Shown here one piece after another: positions 8,507-17,240 of a stretch of DNA of 50,399 bases. Positions within the stretch are counted from its first letter, which is position 1; each line of letters begins with the position of its first letter. Below the pieces are notes generated by a model, which did not search any database, was not told where the DNA came from, and saw only the letters and a program-made list of their open reading frames with translations. Position numbers and translations under genes: made by a program. Origin of the DNA: Chloroflexota bacterium (GTDB lineage Bacteria > Chloroflexota > Ktedonobacteria > Ktedonobacterales > JADMIN01); NCBI GenBank assembly GCA_021814145.1, contig JAKAIY010000008.1, positions 1-50,399 of the forward strand, written 5' to 3'.

Positions 8507-11500
8507 CTAGCCAGCTTCTTCAGAGGCGCGCCTGACCGGCGTTCTCATCCGCGCACGCGCGAGCGCTTCGAGTGTCCTGGCGATCTCGCGGTCGGGGTTT
8601 GCTACCCAGTCGGACGACCAGATACGGTGGATGCGCCAGCCAAGGCCTTCAAGATGCGCCTGGCGCAGCCGGTCGCGGTCACGCGCGGTTTTGGAGGAGT
8701 GATAGGTGCGTCCATCACACTCGACGCCAAGGAGATAGCGGTCAGGTTGTTGATCGTCGCGTATCGCCAGATCAATCCGGTAGCCAGAGCATCCGACCTG
8801 TTTGTCTACCCGTAGCCCGCGCTCTGTCAGCGCCTCGTACACGGCTATCTCAAATGGTGACTCAAAGTCGCGACCACTGTCACCTGTCACACTGGTTGGG
8901 CTGTTGCGCAGCGCATCTGGGCCGCGCTCAGCGAAATCCAGGTAGCGCCGGAGAGTATGCGCTCCCGCGCTGTTTAGGGTTGGCGGCAGGTCAGTGGCGC
9001 GTATCGAGCTAACGACAATCATTCGCTTGCGGGCGCGTGTTACCGCGACGTTGAGGCGACGCTCGCCTCCGGGCTTGTTGATCGGGCCGAAATTTGAGTA
9101 GATCTTGCCGTTCCGGTCCTTTCCATAGCCCATGCTGAGCAGGATGATGTCGCGTTCATCGCCTTGCACGGTCTCCAGGTTCTTGATGAAAAAGGAGTCT
9201 TCACCGTCTGAGTCCTCGTTAAGCCTGTCGCGCAAAGGCGCAAGCTCGGGATACGATTTGAAGCGATCGTCGAGCGCCTCGCGGATCGCTGTCTGCTGGG
9301 CGCCACTCATCGCCACCACTCCGACGGACGATTCAGGGTTTCGTTCGACGATTTCGATCAACTCATCAACGACGCGTTCCGCTTCCCGGCGGTTTGTCCG
9401 CGAGTTGCTGCGATCATAGACGCCATCCGCGACGTGAACTAACTTGACACCATCGTGGTGGTTGCGTTCCGGGCCTGGGAAGGTAATGAGTTGATCATCG
9501 TAGAATTCGCTGTTCGAGAAGGCGATGAGCGATTCGTGCTGGCTGCGATAATGCCACTTTAGCGAACGCGTCGTGAAACTTGCGGCCATAAGCTCCTTGA
9601 GGATGCTCTCCGTGCGCTGTGACTCCGCGCTATCGCTGTCCTCCTCATCCTCCTCCTCGTCCACATCGCTAAGCGATTTGGCGAAGAAGCTGGTTGGAGG
9701 AAGCTGCTTGTCGTCACCGACCACGATCAGTTGCTTGCCGCGCATGATCGCACAAATCGCGTCCTCGGCGAGCACTTGCGAGGCCTCATCGAAGATCAGC
9801 AGGTCGAAGATAGGGTCAGCGGTTTCGATGAACTGGCTCACGCTCAGTGGACTCATCATCCAGCATGGCATGAGCTCGATCAGTGCGGGTCCTACCCGCC
9901 GCACGATATCACGAATCGTCGAATGGCGTTTCTTTTCTGCTTCCCGGATGAGCTCCTTGTATGCATCCGCGAACTTCCAATCGCTCGACTCATCTGGCGT
10001 TCTCGTTAGGAGGTACGGGCGAGGAGAAGCAGAGAGAGGGGGTGTGTCTGTACGTCTGTACTCAAATCGGGATGGGTCGCGCATTGCTGTATATCGTTGT
10101 GTGGCGCGTTGTTGCGCGAGGTCTCGTTGATTGCTTTGCGAGCGGGCGGCGCTGTGATAGGCTCTGCGGGATTCGCTGGGGTGTGCGCCATCATGCCTGG
10201 CAAGTGACTCGTTGACAAGTAGCTGCGCATTATAGCGCCTGAGACGTAGGTCGTGTACTAGCCGAGCGCGGGCCAGTTCGATATGCTCTTTGTCAAGCTC
10301 GCGGAAGGTTTTGATCATGGTAGTGTGCGTGTCGCCAGAGAAGTTCGCCAGTATTGACGATTCTCTCTGTGCGGCGTCGAGCCAGAGCGTGTAGAACCGC
10401 CGTTCGAAGGTGTGGATGATATCACGTGGGAGTGGCTGCTTGCGCAGCTCGGCGCTTACCAGAGGCCCTAAGCCTAGTTGTTGGCTGCGCTCGATCGCCT
10501 GTCCGCAATCCACCCAGCGTTTGAGTAGCGGCAGGCGGGCGCGGAGCTCATCCGCTCGCTCGCGCAGTTGGGGTAGCGGGGTGCTGTTGAAGCGCTGAGA
10601 GTCGCCTGGCAATCTGTCAAGTGGGATAGCTGCTGTGATATGTGGCGTCTCGGTAGCGATGCCCTCAAGCGCCTTGCCAGCCTGCTCAAATATACGCTGA
10701 ACTTTCGCGTGTGTGCCTTGAGGATCGCGCTGGGAGTTCTGGGCCTCTGGGGTCGTGGTTATCCAGGCCGCAAGCGCTGTTGGCACGCCATTTGGGTATA
10801 GCGCGATGAAGCGGCGCGTCCATTCCAGGCGCTCGAGAGCGGCGGACCAATCAGTTTGTATATCTTGGAACCAGTCGTGGAGCTGACGCCGCAACTCGTC
10901 ACTATGCTCTGCGATCCAGGTGGTGTACTGACGCGCCGCGCGCGCATCCTCGATGTCTTGCGTTATCTCTTTGCATGTTTGCGCAGGCGCGCTATGCGCG
11001 GTCGCGCTAAGTGTATCTACAGCTTGCCAGAATTCACTGAGTGTTGCATGAAGTTCCTCCAGCGCCCTCGCTAGCGATGTCACTGGCGCGCTATCCAGAT
11101 CATCGCGACCTTCAACAAGGTGACCGGTTACCAGCGTCCGCTCTATCCATTCACGCTCGCTAGTCCATTGTTCTGACTGGTCGGTGAGCGTCCGTGATAC
11201 GCCCATGAGCGGCGCGCGCTTCGCAGCCTGGCCACAGGCCAGGCTACGCGCCGTCTCGGGTGCTGGTTGCTCTCCAAACACATTGTAGAAGTTGTCTGTC
11301 CATGCGATCATGTCGCGGATGCGTGGCCAATCGGTTTGATCACCCAGAAAATAGCGGCCGAGTATTCGCGCGTGATTGGTTCGGTGATCCTGTCTCCACT
11401 GATCGTACTCATGGAGCCGCGCGATCAGCAGCGCGTCTTCGCCGAGTTCATGCCGTGTTAACGCTACTCCTGGTTGCGTATACTGATTGAGCGTTCGACA

Positions 11501-13762
11501 GTCGAGGTAATACTGCGGATTCAGGAAACGCAGCGCCGAAATGTGACGTTCGCGGAAGCGGGCCGAGATGGCTCCGAGGTCCGCGGTAAAGAACGAAGCC
11601 TTGTAACGCTTTTCGAGATCCGCTCGCGCCTGCCGCGCCCATTCCGCTCGTTCGGCCGCCTCCAGCGCAACGATGCGCGCTTCCGCATAGAAGTCTGCGT
11701 CTAGCCAGGTCTTTGGCGGAGCGGGAGAAGCTGCCACGACTGCCGCGCGCTCCGTAATTGCGCGTATATCAGTGACAGTCTCGGGCGCCGGTTCACCCAA
11801 CAGTTTTGCCGCTGTTGCCGCAGAAGCGCCAATGGATGGCAGAAGCATTGCGCATGTGCGCAGATGATTGTCCAGCGCGGCGCGCTCTCGCAGAATGGTA
11901 TCGCGCTCATCTTCGCCAGCGCGCGTCTGGATGAGCGGCAGCGCTGGCTTAGGAGCCTCGGTCAGCGCCTCCAGTAGGGCTTCGTGATCGAGCGCATAAA
12001 TACCGTCCTGATACCGCCCATCCAGACGCTCACGCGCCTTGTGATATGCGTTGGCGATGGAGGACGCATACTGGAACAGGCGCGAGAGTGTCTCAGTGTG
12101 TGACGGATCCAACCAATGGCGGGGCGGCATGGGACTCGTTAGCGCAAGGCGCGCACGGTCAAGCGCATAGTCCGCCCATTGAAGGGTTATGGGCCCCTCC
12201 TCACCAAGGCTCGCTCTGAGCTCTATCAATACCTCAGTTGCTTGATCAAGCGCCTTGGACAAGAGACCGAAGTGATAGTCGAGCGCGCTGGCCTGCTCAC
12301 CGCTCAGACTGGTCAATGGGGTCGCGCGCCATGGATGGGTCGTGTATTGATCGAGGACATCGGTAAAGTTCAACAAGGCCTGCAGCGCATCACGCCGGTC
12401 AATCAGATCGTTGGAGGCCAGTTGGGTGACATCGCCGAGTGGCGCGTCGCTCGTGGCTGCGCTAGCCAGTCGAGCGCGCCGCCCGTACGCCTCGAAGGCG
12501 CTGATTTGTAATGCGAAACGCGGCTTGTGGAGTTCGCGAACATAAGTGTTCAGGTCTTTCCGGCGGCGCTCCAGTTCTGCTGACTGATTCTCCCATGCGA
12601 CGCTTTCCCAGTCGCTGGGGCGTACACGCGCCTGCCTGACGGCCGTTTGTAGCTCGTTTATGAAGTCTTTCTTGTTTCGCTTCGCGTCATGGAGATCAAG
12701 CAAGAATTCGCCCAGGCCTGCCGTATTGAGACGCCTGCGTACGACTTCGAGCGCTGCCATCTTCTCACTAACAAACAGTACCTTCCTGCCGCGCGCTAGC
12801 GATTCGGCGATGATATTGGCGATTGTCTGGCTCTTGCCTGTGCCTGGCGGTCCCTGTAAGACAAAGCTCTGGCCGGCGATCGCGGCCTGTATCGCCTCCT
12901 CCTGGCTTGAATCCGCATCCAGAATTGCCAGAGTTTCGCGGGGATGGACATTCTCGTCAAGGTGTTCCGCCTCGATGAGTTTGTTCGGCTCAGGCAGCGC
13001 GCCACCTTCTCCGGCTATCCGGCGGAGAATCGGGTGGGACAGAGCTATTTCCTGGTTGCGCTGCAAATCCTGCCGCATGATGAGCTTCGTGAACGAGAAG
13101 CGGCCTAGACATGCGTCCGGTGTGACCGTCCATTTGGAGCTGGCGAAATCGGGCAATTGTTCGAGCGCCGACTGTATGTGTCTCAGCGCGTCATCGAGCG
13201 CGGGCATGAGCGGATCTTTATTGATCGCTGCAATGATCTCCTGCCAGGTGGGAATGCGCACATGGAAATCGTTGTGGAGCTTTTCGCGCAGCACGGGGTT
13301 GATCTCGATGTCTTCATCCTCGTTTATCGCCAGAGCATAGCGCCCGCTTATCCCTTTTTGGAGTATGATTGGAACAAAAATGAGCGGTGATGATACTCGC
13401 TCTACACTGTATGCGGCTTCAGTCCAGTGCAACATGCCGAAAACCATATAAAGGGTATGAACACCCCGCTCTTTTAGGTCATCACGCGTCTGCGTGCGTA
13501 ATCGTTCAAATCGCCGGAAGGCGTTTGGGTCTTCCTCTGGATCAGGAAGCCCCAGAACTGACTGTTCGATGAGGCCACTTTTTGATTTGTCTTTGGACTT
13601 ACCTCGCTGGGTAAGTGCGCGGAACAGCGGTGTCGTATCCGCGATGGGAATGGACAGGCCTGATGCTCGGAATCCAGTCGCATGAAAATAGAGCAGCGGG
13701 TTTCGCTTGCTTATGTCAATCAGGTCTCTTTGCCAGACCTCGATCTTGTCCTTCAGCGCCAC
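8507..13762 (-). CDS. DUF4011 - superfamily 1 helicase - Vsr/MTES_1575-type endonuclease (putative antiphage defence)
   Basis: A giant protein of about 1751 residues. The N-terminal DUF4011-like segment begins KDKIEVWQRDLIDISKRNPLLYF. Walker A is GPPGTGKS at 304-311. A roughly 1000-residue insertion separates it from Walker B DEAS (1325-1328), GDDKQLPP (1350-1357), WHYRSQ (1403-1408), VQGDERDIILLS (about 1532) and the arginine-finger block RRLNVAVTRAR (about 1568). The C-terminus is a Vsr-like PD-(D/E)XK nuclease with D1664 (YRID) and E1681 (GVECDG). This order matches a single-gene defence architecture reported as Hhe (from memory). All helicase and nuclease residues appear intact. GTG 13762 is favoured because GAGAGG lies five bases upstream and the frame above it (to 13912) is Cys/Arg-rich. 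The gene is A/T-richer than flanking DNA. Confidence 0.88.
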   Translation of the reverse strand: MALKDKIEVWQRDLIDISKRNPLLYFHATGFRASGLSIPIADTTPLFRALTQRGKSKDKSKSGLIEQSVLGLPDPEEDPNAFRRFERLRTQTRDDLKERGVHTLYMVFGMLHWTEAAYSVERVSSPLIFVPIILQKGISGRYALAINEDEDIEINPVLREKLHNDFHVRIPTWQEIIAAINKDPLMPALDDALRHIQSALEQLPDFASSKWTVTPDACLGRFSFTKLIMRQDLQRNQEIALSHPILRRIAGEGGALPEPNKLIEAEHLDENVHPRETLAILDADSSQEEAIQAAIAGQSFVLQGPPGTGKSQTIANIIAESLARGRKVLFVSEKMAALEVVRRRLNTAGLGEFLLDLHDAKRNKKDFINELQTAVRQARVRPSDWESVAWENQSAELERRRKDLNTYVRELHKPRFALQISAFEAYGRRARLASAATSDAPLGDVTQLASNDLIDRRDALQALLNFTDVLDQYTTHPWRATPLTSLSGEQASALDYHFGLLSKALDQATEVLIELRASLGEEGPITLQWADYALDRARLALTSPMPPRHWLDPSHTETLSRLFQYASSIANAYHKARERLDGRYQDGIYALDHEALLEALTEAPKPALPLIQTRAGEDERDTILRERAALDNHLRTCAMLLPSIGASAATAAKLLGEPAPETVTDIRAITERAAVVAASPAPPKTWLDADFYAEARIVALEAAERAEWARQARADLEKRYKASFFTADLGAISARFRERHISALRFLNPQYYLDCRTLNQYTQPGVALTRHELGEDALLIARLHEYDQWRQDHRTNHARILGRYFLGDQTDWPRIRDMIAWTDNFYNVFGEQPAPETARSLACGQAAKRAPLMGVSRTLTDQSEQWTSEREWIERTLVTGHLVEGRDDLDSAPVTSLARALEELHATLSEFWQAVDTLSATAHSAPAQTCKEITQDIEDARAARQYTTWIAEHSDELRRQLHDWFQDIQTDWSAALERLEWTRRFIALYPNGVPTALAAWITTTPEAQNSQRDPQGTHAKVQRIFEQAGKALEGIATETPHITAAIPLDRLPGDSQRFNSTPLPQLRERADELRARLPLLKRWVDCGQAIERSQQLGLGPLVSAELRKQPLPRDIIHTFERRFYTLWLDAAQRESSILANFSGDTHTTMIKTFRELDKEHIELARARLVHDLRLRRYNAQLLVNESLARHDGAHPSESRRAYHSAARSQSNQRDLAQQRATQRYTAMRDPSRFEYRRTDTPPLSASPRPYLLTRTPDESSDWKFADAYKELIREAEKKRHSTIRDIVRRVGPALIELMPCWMMSPLSVSQFIETADPIFDLLIFDEASQVLAEDAICAIMRGKQLIVVGDDKQLPPTSFFAKSLSDVDEEEDEEDSDSAESQRTESILKELMAASFTTRSLKWHYRSQHESLIAFSNSEFYDDQLITFPGPERNHHDGVKLVHVADGVYDRSNSRTNRREAERVVDELIEIVERNPESSVGVVAMSGAQQTAIREALDDRFKSYPELAPLRDRLNEDSDGEDSFFIKNLETVQGDERDIILLSMGYGKDRNGKIYSNFGPINKPGGERRLNVAVTRARKRMIVVSSIRATDLPPTLNSAGAHTLRRYLDFAERGPDALRNSPTSVTGDSGRDFESPFEIAVYEALTERGLRVDKQVGCSGYRIDLAIRDDQQPDRYLLGVECDGRTYHSSKTARDRDRLRQAHLEGLGWRIHRIWSSDWVANPDREIARTLEALARARMRTPVRRASEEAG

Positions 13763-14131
13763 GATCGCCTCTCTCAATGTGGCTAACGTCCCAGTTATTA
13801 TGGAGGCGTGGAAGCCTCCTAGCAGTCTAAATCTATCACATGAAATAATGCGAGAACAGCGCATGCCATAATTACAGGAACGGTAACCCCCCAATTGTGG
13901 ATATCGCTTCACCGTAAACTGTTATATCTTGCTTCTTTCTCCCGCACTACCCGTGCTGGCGCGAAGTGACGCCACTTACAACAGCGCGGCGTCCGCCCTT
14001 TTCCTATCGCTCTTGCGGGACGCCTCCGACTCGCGAGCTGGCCATGACACCGCTCTTCCGCTACGTTATGAGGCGCCCAGCGTGACCGGATATCAAGCCA
14101 TGAGGCGTCAGGACAAGGAGTGGCGACGACA
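13763..14131. other. Gene-free leader region upstream of the helicase gene
   Basis: The stretch separates the helicase start from the end of the GT-C-like gene; both are on the minus strand. It is A/T-richer than the window average near 13840-13930. An inverted repeat, ggaggc-gtggaa-gcctcc, lies at 13802-13819, about 40 bases before the chosen GTG. It could be a leader hairpin. I see no convincing promoter boxes and no credible small gene. Confidence 0.45.
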
Positions 14132-15976
14132 TCAGCGAGCCGCCGCGGAGCCGCCTGAAGCGATGCCCTGGGGCACGTCCCAGACCACCACCAGGCCCTG
14201 CCCGTCGTACACGGGAGCGCCCAGATAGCGCGAGATCTCGTTGAGACGAGCGGGATTGAGCGGCTGATTGTCAACGGAGACAAACATGACTTTACCGGCG
14301 CCCAGCTCTGGGAGGTAGTGGCCGAAAGCCAAGACGGTCTGCTTGCCATCGGTATCATGTATGAACGCTTCAACCGCCTTGTAAGCGGGATCTTCCGTTG
14401 AATACCCATAGCTATTCGATGATACCTGGACGTTCGATGTTACCAGTCCATAGCTGTTTGAATCCGCGAGGATACCCATGACCTCGCCAAAGCTGTAGTC
14501 CCGCCCGTAGAGGACGAGCGTCCGCTCATGCGCGATGTAGCGGGGTACGACCTCATCGGTTTGCAGGATGCTTGCCGCCTGGGGCGTCGGGGTGGACAGC
14601 GATGGGATGAGCGGTAGCCAGAGAACAGCCACAAGCGCGAGAGCCGCGAGGTTGATTCCAATCCCGGCATTTCGCCAGATTGGTTGAGAGCGCGCCCGCG
14701 CCTGCTTCACATACTCGTCAACGCCCATGATGACGAGCATAAGCGCAAGATACTGCGCATACAGCCCCAGACGCGCCGGCATCGCATTATGCAGGAACGG
14801 CGCGTGGAAAATGAGGATCAGGATCCAGGGCAACGGCACATACATCCGCACACCGGCGATTTGCAGAAACGGGCCAAGAGAGAGCGTTATCATGGACAGC
14901 GCAGAGAGCGAGAGGATACGCGCGCTGGGTTTGCCCCAGCGGCGGAAGGCATAGACGATGGCCAGGATGATGAGCGGAATGGACAGATATCCATTCCACT
15001 CCGTCGCATTGCCTGAAAACCGGGCAGTCAGCATTGTCGTTTCGGCGTTGTGCGCCAGATACAGCGATGAGGGCGCTATGAGCGAGAGCAGATCATTGCT
15101 ATAGAACCCGGCCGCATTCGCGAAATCTATGGGATGCGCGCCTTGCCCCTGAATGAAGTTGAACAAGCCGGGGATGACAAGAAAGAGCGGCGTGACGACG
15201 CCAGGCAAAAAGCGCACGTTCATCAGGCGTAGCGTCAGGCGAACGGTCAGCGCTCTGGCGCACAGCCATGCATAGACGAATATGATAGCGACGCAAAGCG
15301 TCAATGTCAGGAATGTTTCGAGGGATGTGTAGAAGGTAAGCGCTAGCGCCAGTCCGGTCAGCAGGCCAAGGACCCAGCCGGGGCGGCGCTCGGACTTTAT
15401 GGCCCTGACGATACAATAACCAACCGCGAAATGTGGGGCGATGAACGCGAGATTTAGATGGCCCATTTCCTGCACAGTCAGATAGGGCAGGAGGCAAAAC
15501 ATCAGGCCACCTATTCCGGACATCAGGCTCCCGATATTGAGTTCTCGAAGCGTTAGCTTGCCGAATATGAAGATGAGGACGTAGTTCATCACGATAATCA
15601 GGTTAAAGGTGAAGACCGCTCCAGCGATTGGGTAGAGCCAGCCAAACAGCAGGCCTATCGTGGGCACGGAGGTGTAATCCATGATGTTGATGGCATGGGG
15701 ATAATTGAACGCGTCTATCACGAAGGGGGATTGGCCTTTCGCGATAGCCCGCCATATCCAGCCGATGAACCACATATACAGGCCTGAGTCACCAGAACCG
15801 CCAAAGAAGCGCGTAGAGGAAAAGAAAGCGGGGCCCATGACACCATGAAGGAAGAGATACAGCGGCGCCAAAGGGACTAGCCACTCCAGGACGGCTGGAA
15901 GGGCGCTATTGATGTTGCCGCGGCTCGACATGAAGGCGCTCACTTGTGTGTGATACCGCGCGCGGCGGCAAATCAT
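14132..15976 (-). CDS. Polytopic membrane protein, GT-C glycosyltransferase-like
   Basis: A 614-residue integral membrane protein with roughly 11-13 hydrophobic segments, then a soluble C-terminal domain of about 150 residues. The first loop after TM1 carries FGGSGDSGLYMWFIGW and then PHAINIMDY. Acidic residues there would fit a GT-C lipid-linked-sugar transferase, but no family-defining signature lets me name it. ATG 15976 follows AGGAG by eight bases; an in-frame TTG at 15982 and an ATG at 15931 are alternatives. G+C is low for the window: 15541-15600 has 26 G/C in 60. It lies upstream of the defence-type helicase on the same strand, and both share the unusual composition. A role in surface polysaccharide synthesis is only a guess. 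Confidence 0.7.
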   Translation of the reverse strand: MICRRARYHTQVSAFMSSRGNINSALPAVLEWLVPLAPLYLFLHGVMGPAFFSSTRFFGGSGDSGLYMWFIGWIWRAIAKGQSPFVIDAFNYPHAINIMDYTSVPTIGLLFGWLYPIAGAVFTFNLIIVMNYVLIFIFGKLTLRELNIGSLMSGIGGLMFCLLPYLTVQEMGHLNLAFIAPHFAVGYCIVRAIKSERRPGWVLGLLTGLALALTFYTSLETFLTLTLCVAIIFVYAWLCARALTVRLTLRLMNVRFLPGVVTPLFLVIPGLFNFIQGQGAHPIDFANAAGFYSNDLLSLIAPSSLYLAHNAETTMLTARFSGNATEWNGYLSIPLIILAIVYAFRRWGKPSARILSLSALSMITLSLGPFLQIAGVRMYVPLPWILILIFHAPFLHNAMPARLGLYAQYLALMLVIMGVDEYVKQARARSQPIWRNAGIGINLAALALVAVLWLPLIPSLSTPTPQAASILQTDEVVPRYIAHERTLVLYGRDYSFGEVMGILADSNSYGLVTSNVQVSSNSYGYSTEDPAYKAVEAFIHDTDGKQTVLAFGHYLPELGAGKVMFVSVDNQPLNPARLNEISRYLGAPVYDGQGLVVVWDVPQGIASGGSAAAR

Positions 15977-16329
15977 CAGCAAGACTCCTGCTTTTAAGAC
16001 TGACGCGGGACAAGTTGCCCGGTAACCACGTCCTGGCGCGTCTTGACGGCGGTTTTCTCTCTGTTGCGCATGGGCGGCTTGCGCCGTCGAGGCTTCTGGA
16101 TGACGCAGTTCATGCCTTCAGCAATGTCGCGGGGTGGCGCGGTACAATGCATGCGGCGCGCTGGCTGCCGCGCTGGAAGCCTGCCGATGGCGTGTCTCGC
16201 TGAGGCGGGCGAACGATAACCTGTGATGGCCGCTGGCGTCGCACTCCGCCTGGGCGCTGATTTTGCTTTAATACGGCTCCAACGCCGCCACCCCGTTTGC
16301 TGAGTTCCTGCTTCTGGAGGGCTATATCT
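15977..16329. other. Divergent intergenic region
   Basis: It lies between the minus-strand GT-C-like gene and the plus-strand small membrane protein, so it should hold promoters for both. A TACAAT hexamer at 16143-16148 is a possible -10 without a good -35. No RNA gene or repeat was found. Confidence 0.4.
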
Positions 16330-16752
16330 GTGCAAACGCTGCTCAGTCTGCATTTCCTGATGGTTCCCCTGATCCTCGCCGCGGGCGCGCTAACGCTGAT
16401 CGCGGGGATCACGCTGCTCGTTCTGCGGCGCGGGCTGAGTGACGCGGATGCTCCAGGGTCTGGCTCTGTTCCGCGCTTTACCCGCATCTTCCGTGTCCTG
16501 TTGTGGGTGACGGCTGGACTGGGCGCCATTCAGGCGCTATTCGGCGGGCTGATCTATCTGAATGGTGGGCGGCCAGAGGATGCGCTGCACTTCGTCTATG
16601 GCGGCATTGTGCTGCTTGCCATCCCGGTAGCCTACGTCTATAGTGACCAGAAGCGCGTCCGCCGCGACCTGATCATCATGGTGATCGCGGTGATCGCGGT
16701 GATTGGCGCCGCCGTGCGCGCCCTGATGACCGGCGGCGCGCTGCCACAGTAG
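16330..16752 (+). CDS. Small four-TM membrane protein of unknown function
   Basis: About 140 residues with four hydrophobic segments (roughly residues 5-30, 52-74, 85-102 and 112-135) joined by short charged loops. The basic loop DQKRVRRD precedes the last segment. I do not recognise the family. GTG 16330 is chosen because CTGGAGG lies about nine bases upstream; a longer frame to 16297 exists but would include that site in the coding region. It is 33 bases ahead of aroH on the same strand, so the two may be one transcript. Nothing in the sequence links it to aromatic biosynthesis. Confidence 0.75.
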   Translation: MQTLLSLHFLMVPLILAAGALTLIAGITLLVLRRGLSDADAPGSGSVPRFTRIFRVLLWVTAGLGAIQALFGGLIYLNGGRPEDALHFVYGGIVLLAIPVAYVYSDQKRVRRDLIIMVIAVIAVIGAAVRALMTGGALPQ

Positions 16753-16785
16753 TCAGTCGGGACGGTCACACGAGACTGGGGCCAT

Positions 16786-17157
16786 ATGACAGCTTGCCGG
16801 GGTATTCGCGGCGCGACGACCGCGAGTGGCAACGACCGCGAGGCGATTCTCTCCGCCACGCGCGAGCTGCTGGCGCGTCTGGTCGAGCGCAACCAGTTCG
16901 CGCCTGAGGACATCGCCGCCATCTTCTTCACCGTCACCGACGACCTGGACGCCGAGTACCCCGCCATGGCCGCGCGCCAGCTTGGCTGGACGGAGGCGGC
17001 GCTGCTCTGCGCGCGTGAGATCCCCGTCCCTACCGCGACCGTACGCTACTGTATCCGCGTGCTGGCGCTGGTCAACACCGACCGCAGCGCCGCCGAGATC
17101 GTCCACGTCTACCTGCGCGACGCCGCTACACTCCGCCCTGATATTTCCGGAGAGTGA
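16786..17157 (+). CDS. aroH: Chorismate mutase, monofunctional AroH type
   Basis: A 123-residue trimeric-type chorismate mutase that converts chorismate to prephenate. It starts like the Bacillus enzyme (RGIRGATT). The residues known to form the AroH active site are all present: R8, C75 (LLCAREI), E78, R91 (CIRVL), Y109 (HVYL) and R117 (TLRP). Length matches the family (about 120-127). TyrA, which would act on its product, is encoded at 34404-35327, far outside this transcript, so the aromatic pathway genes are dispersed. The gene converges on purH with an 83-base gap in which I see no clear terminator. Confidence 0.96.
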   Translation: MTACRGIRGATTASGNDREAILSATRELLARLVERNQFAPEDIAAIFFTVTDDLDAEYPAMAARQLGWTEAALLCAREIPVPTATVRYCIRVLALVNTDRSAAEIVHVYLRDAATLRPDISGE

Positions 17158-17240
17158 CTCCAATGACGGTGGGCGCGGGTCCCGTCGAGGTGGTCTACCG
17201 CCTTTTCACCCGCCCCAGGCAACTCCGCGCCTGTCGCCTG

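Noticed and set aside
13763-13912. Upstream extension of the helicase by 50 residues (GTG at 13912)
   Set aside because: The extension is Cys/Arg-rich and lacks a good ribosome site, while GTG 13762 has GAGAGG at five bases.
8507-15976. Prophage or transposon
   Set aside because: No integrase, transposase, terminal repeat or phage structural gene is visible near the low-G+C block.
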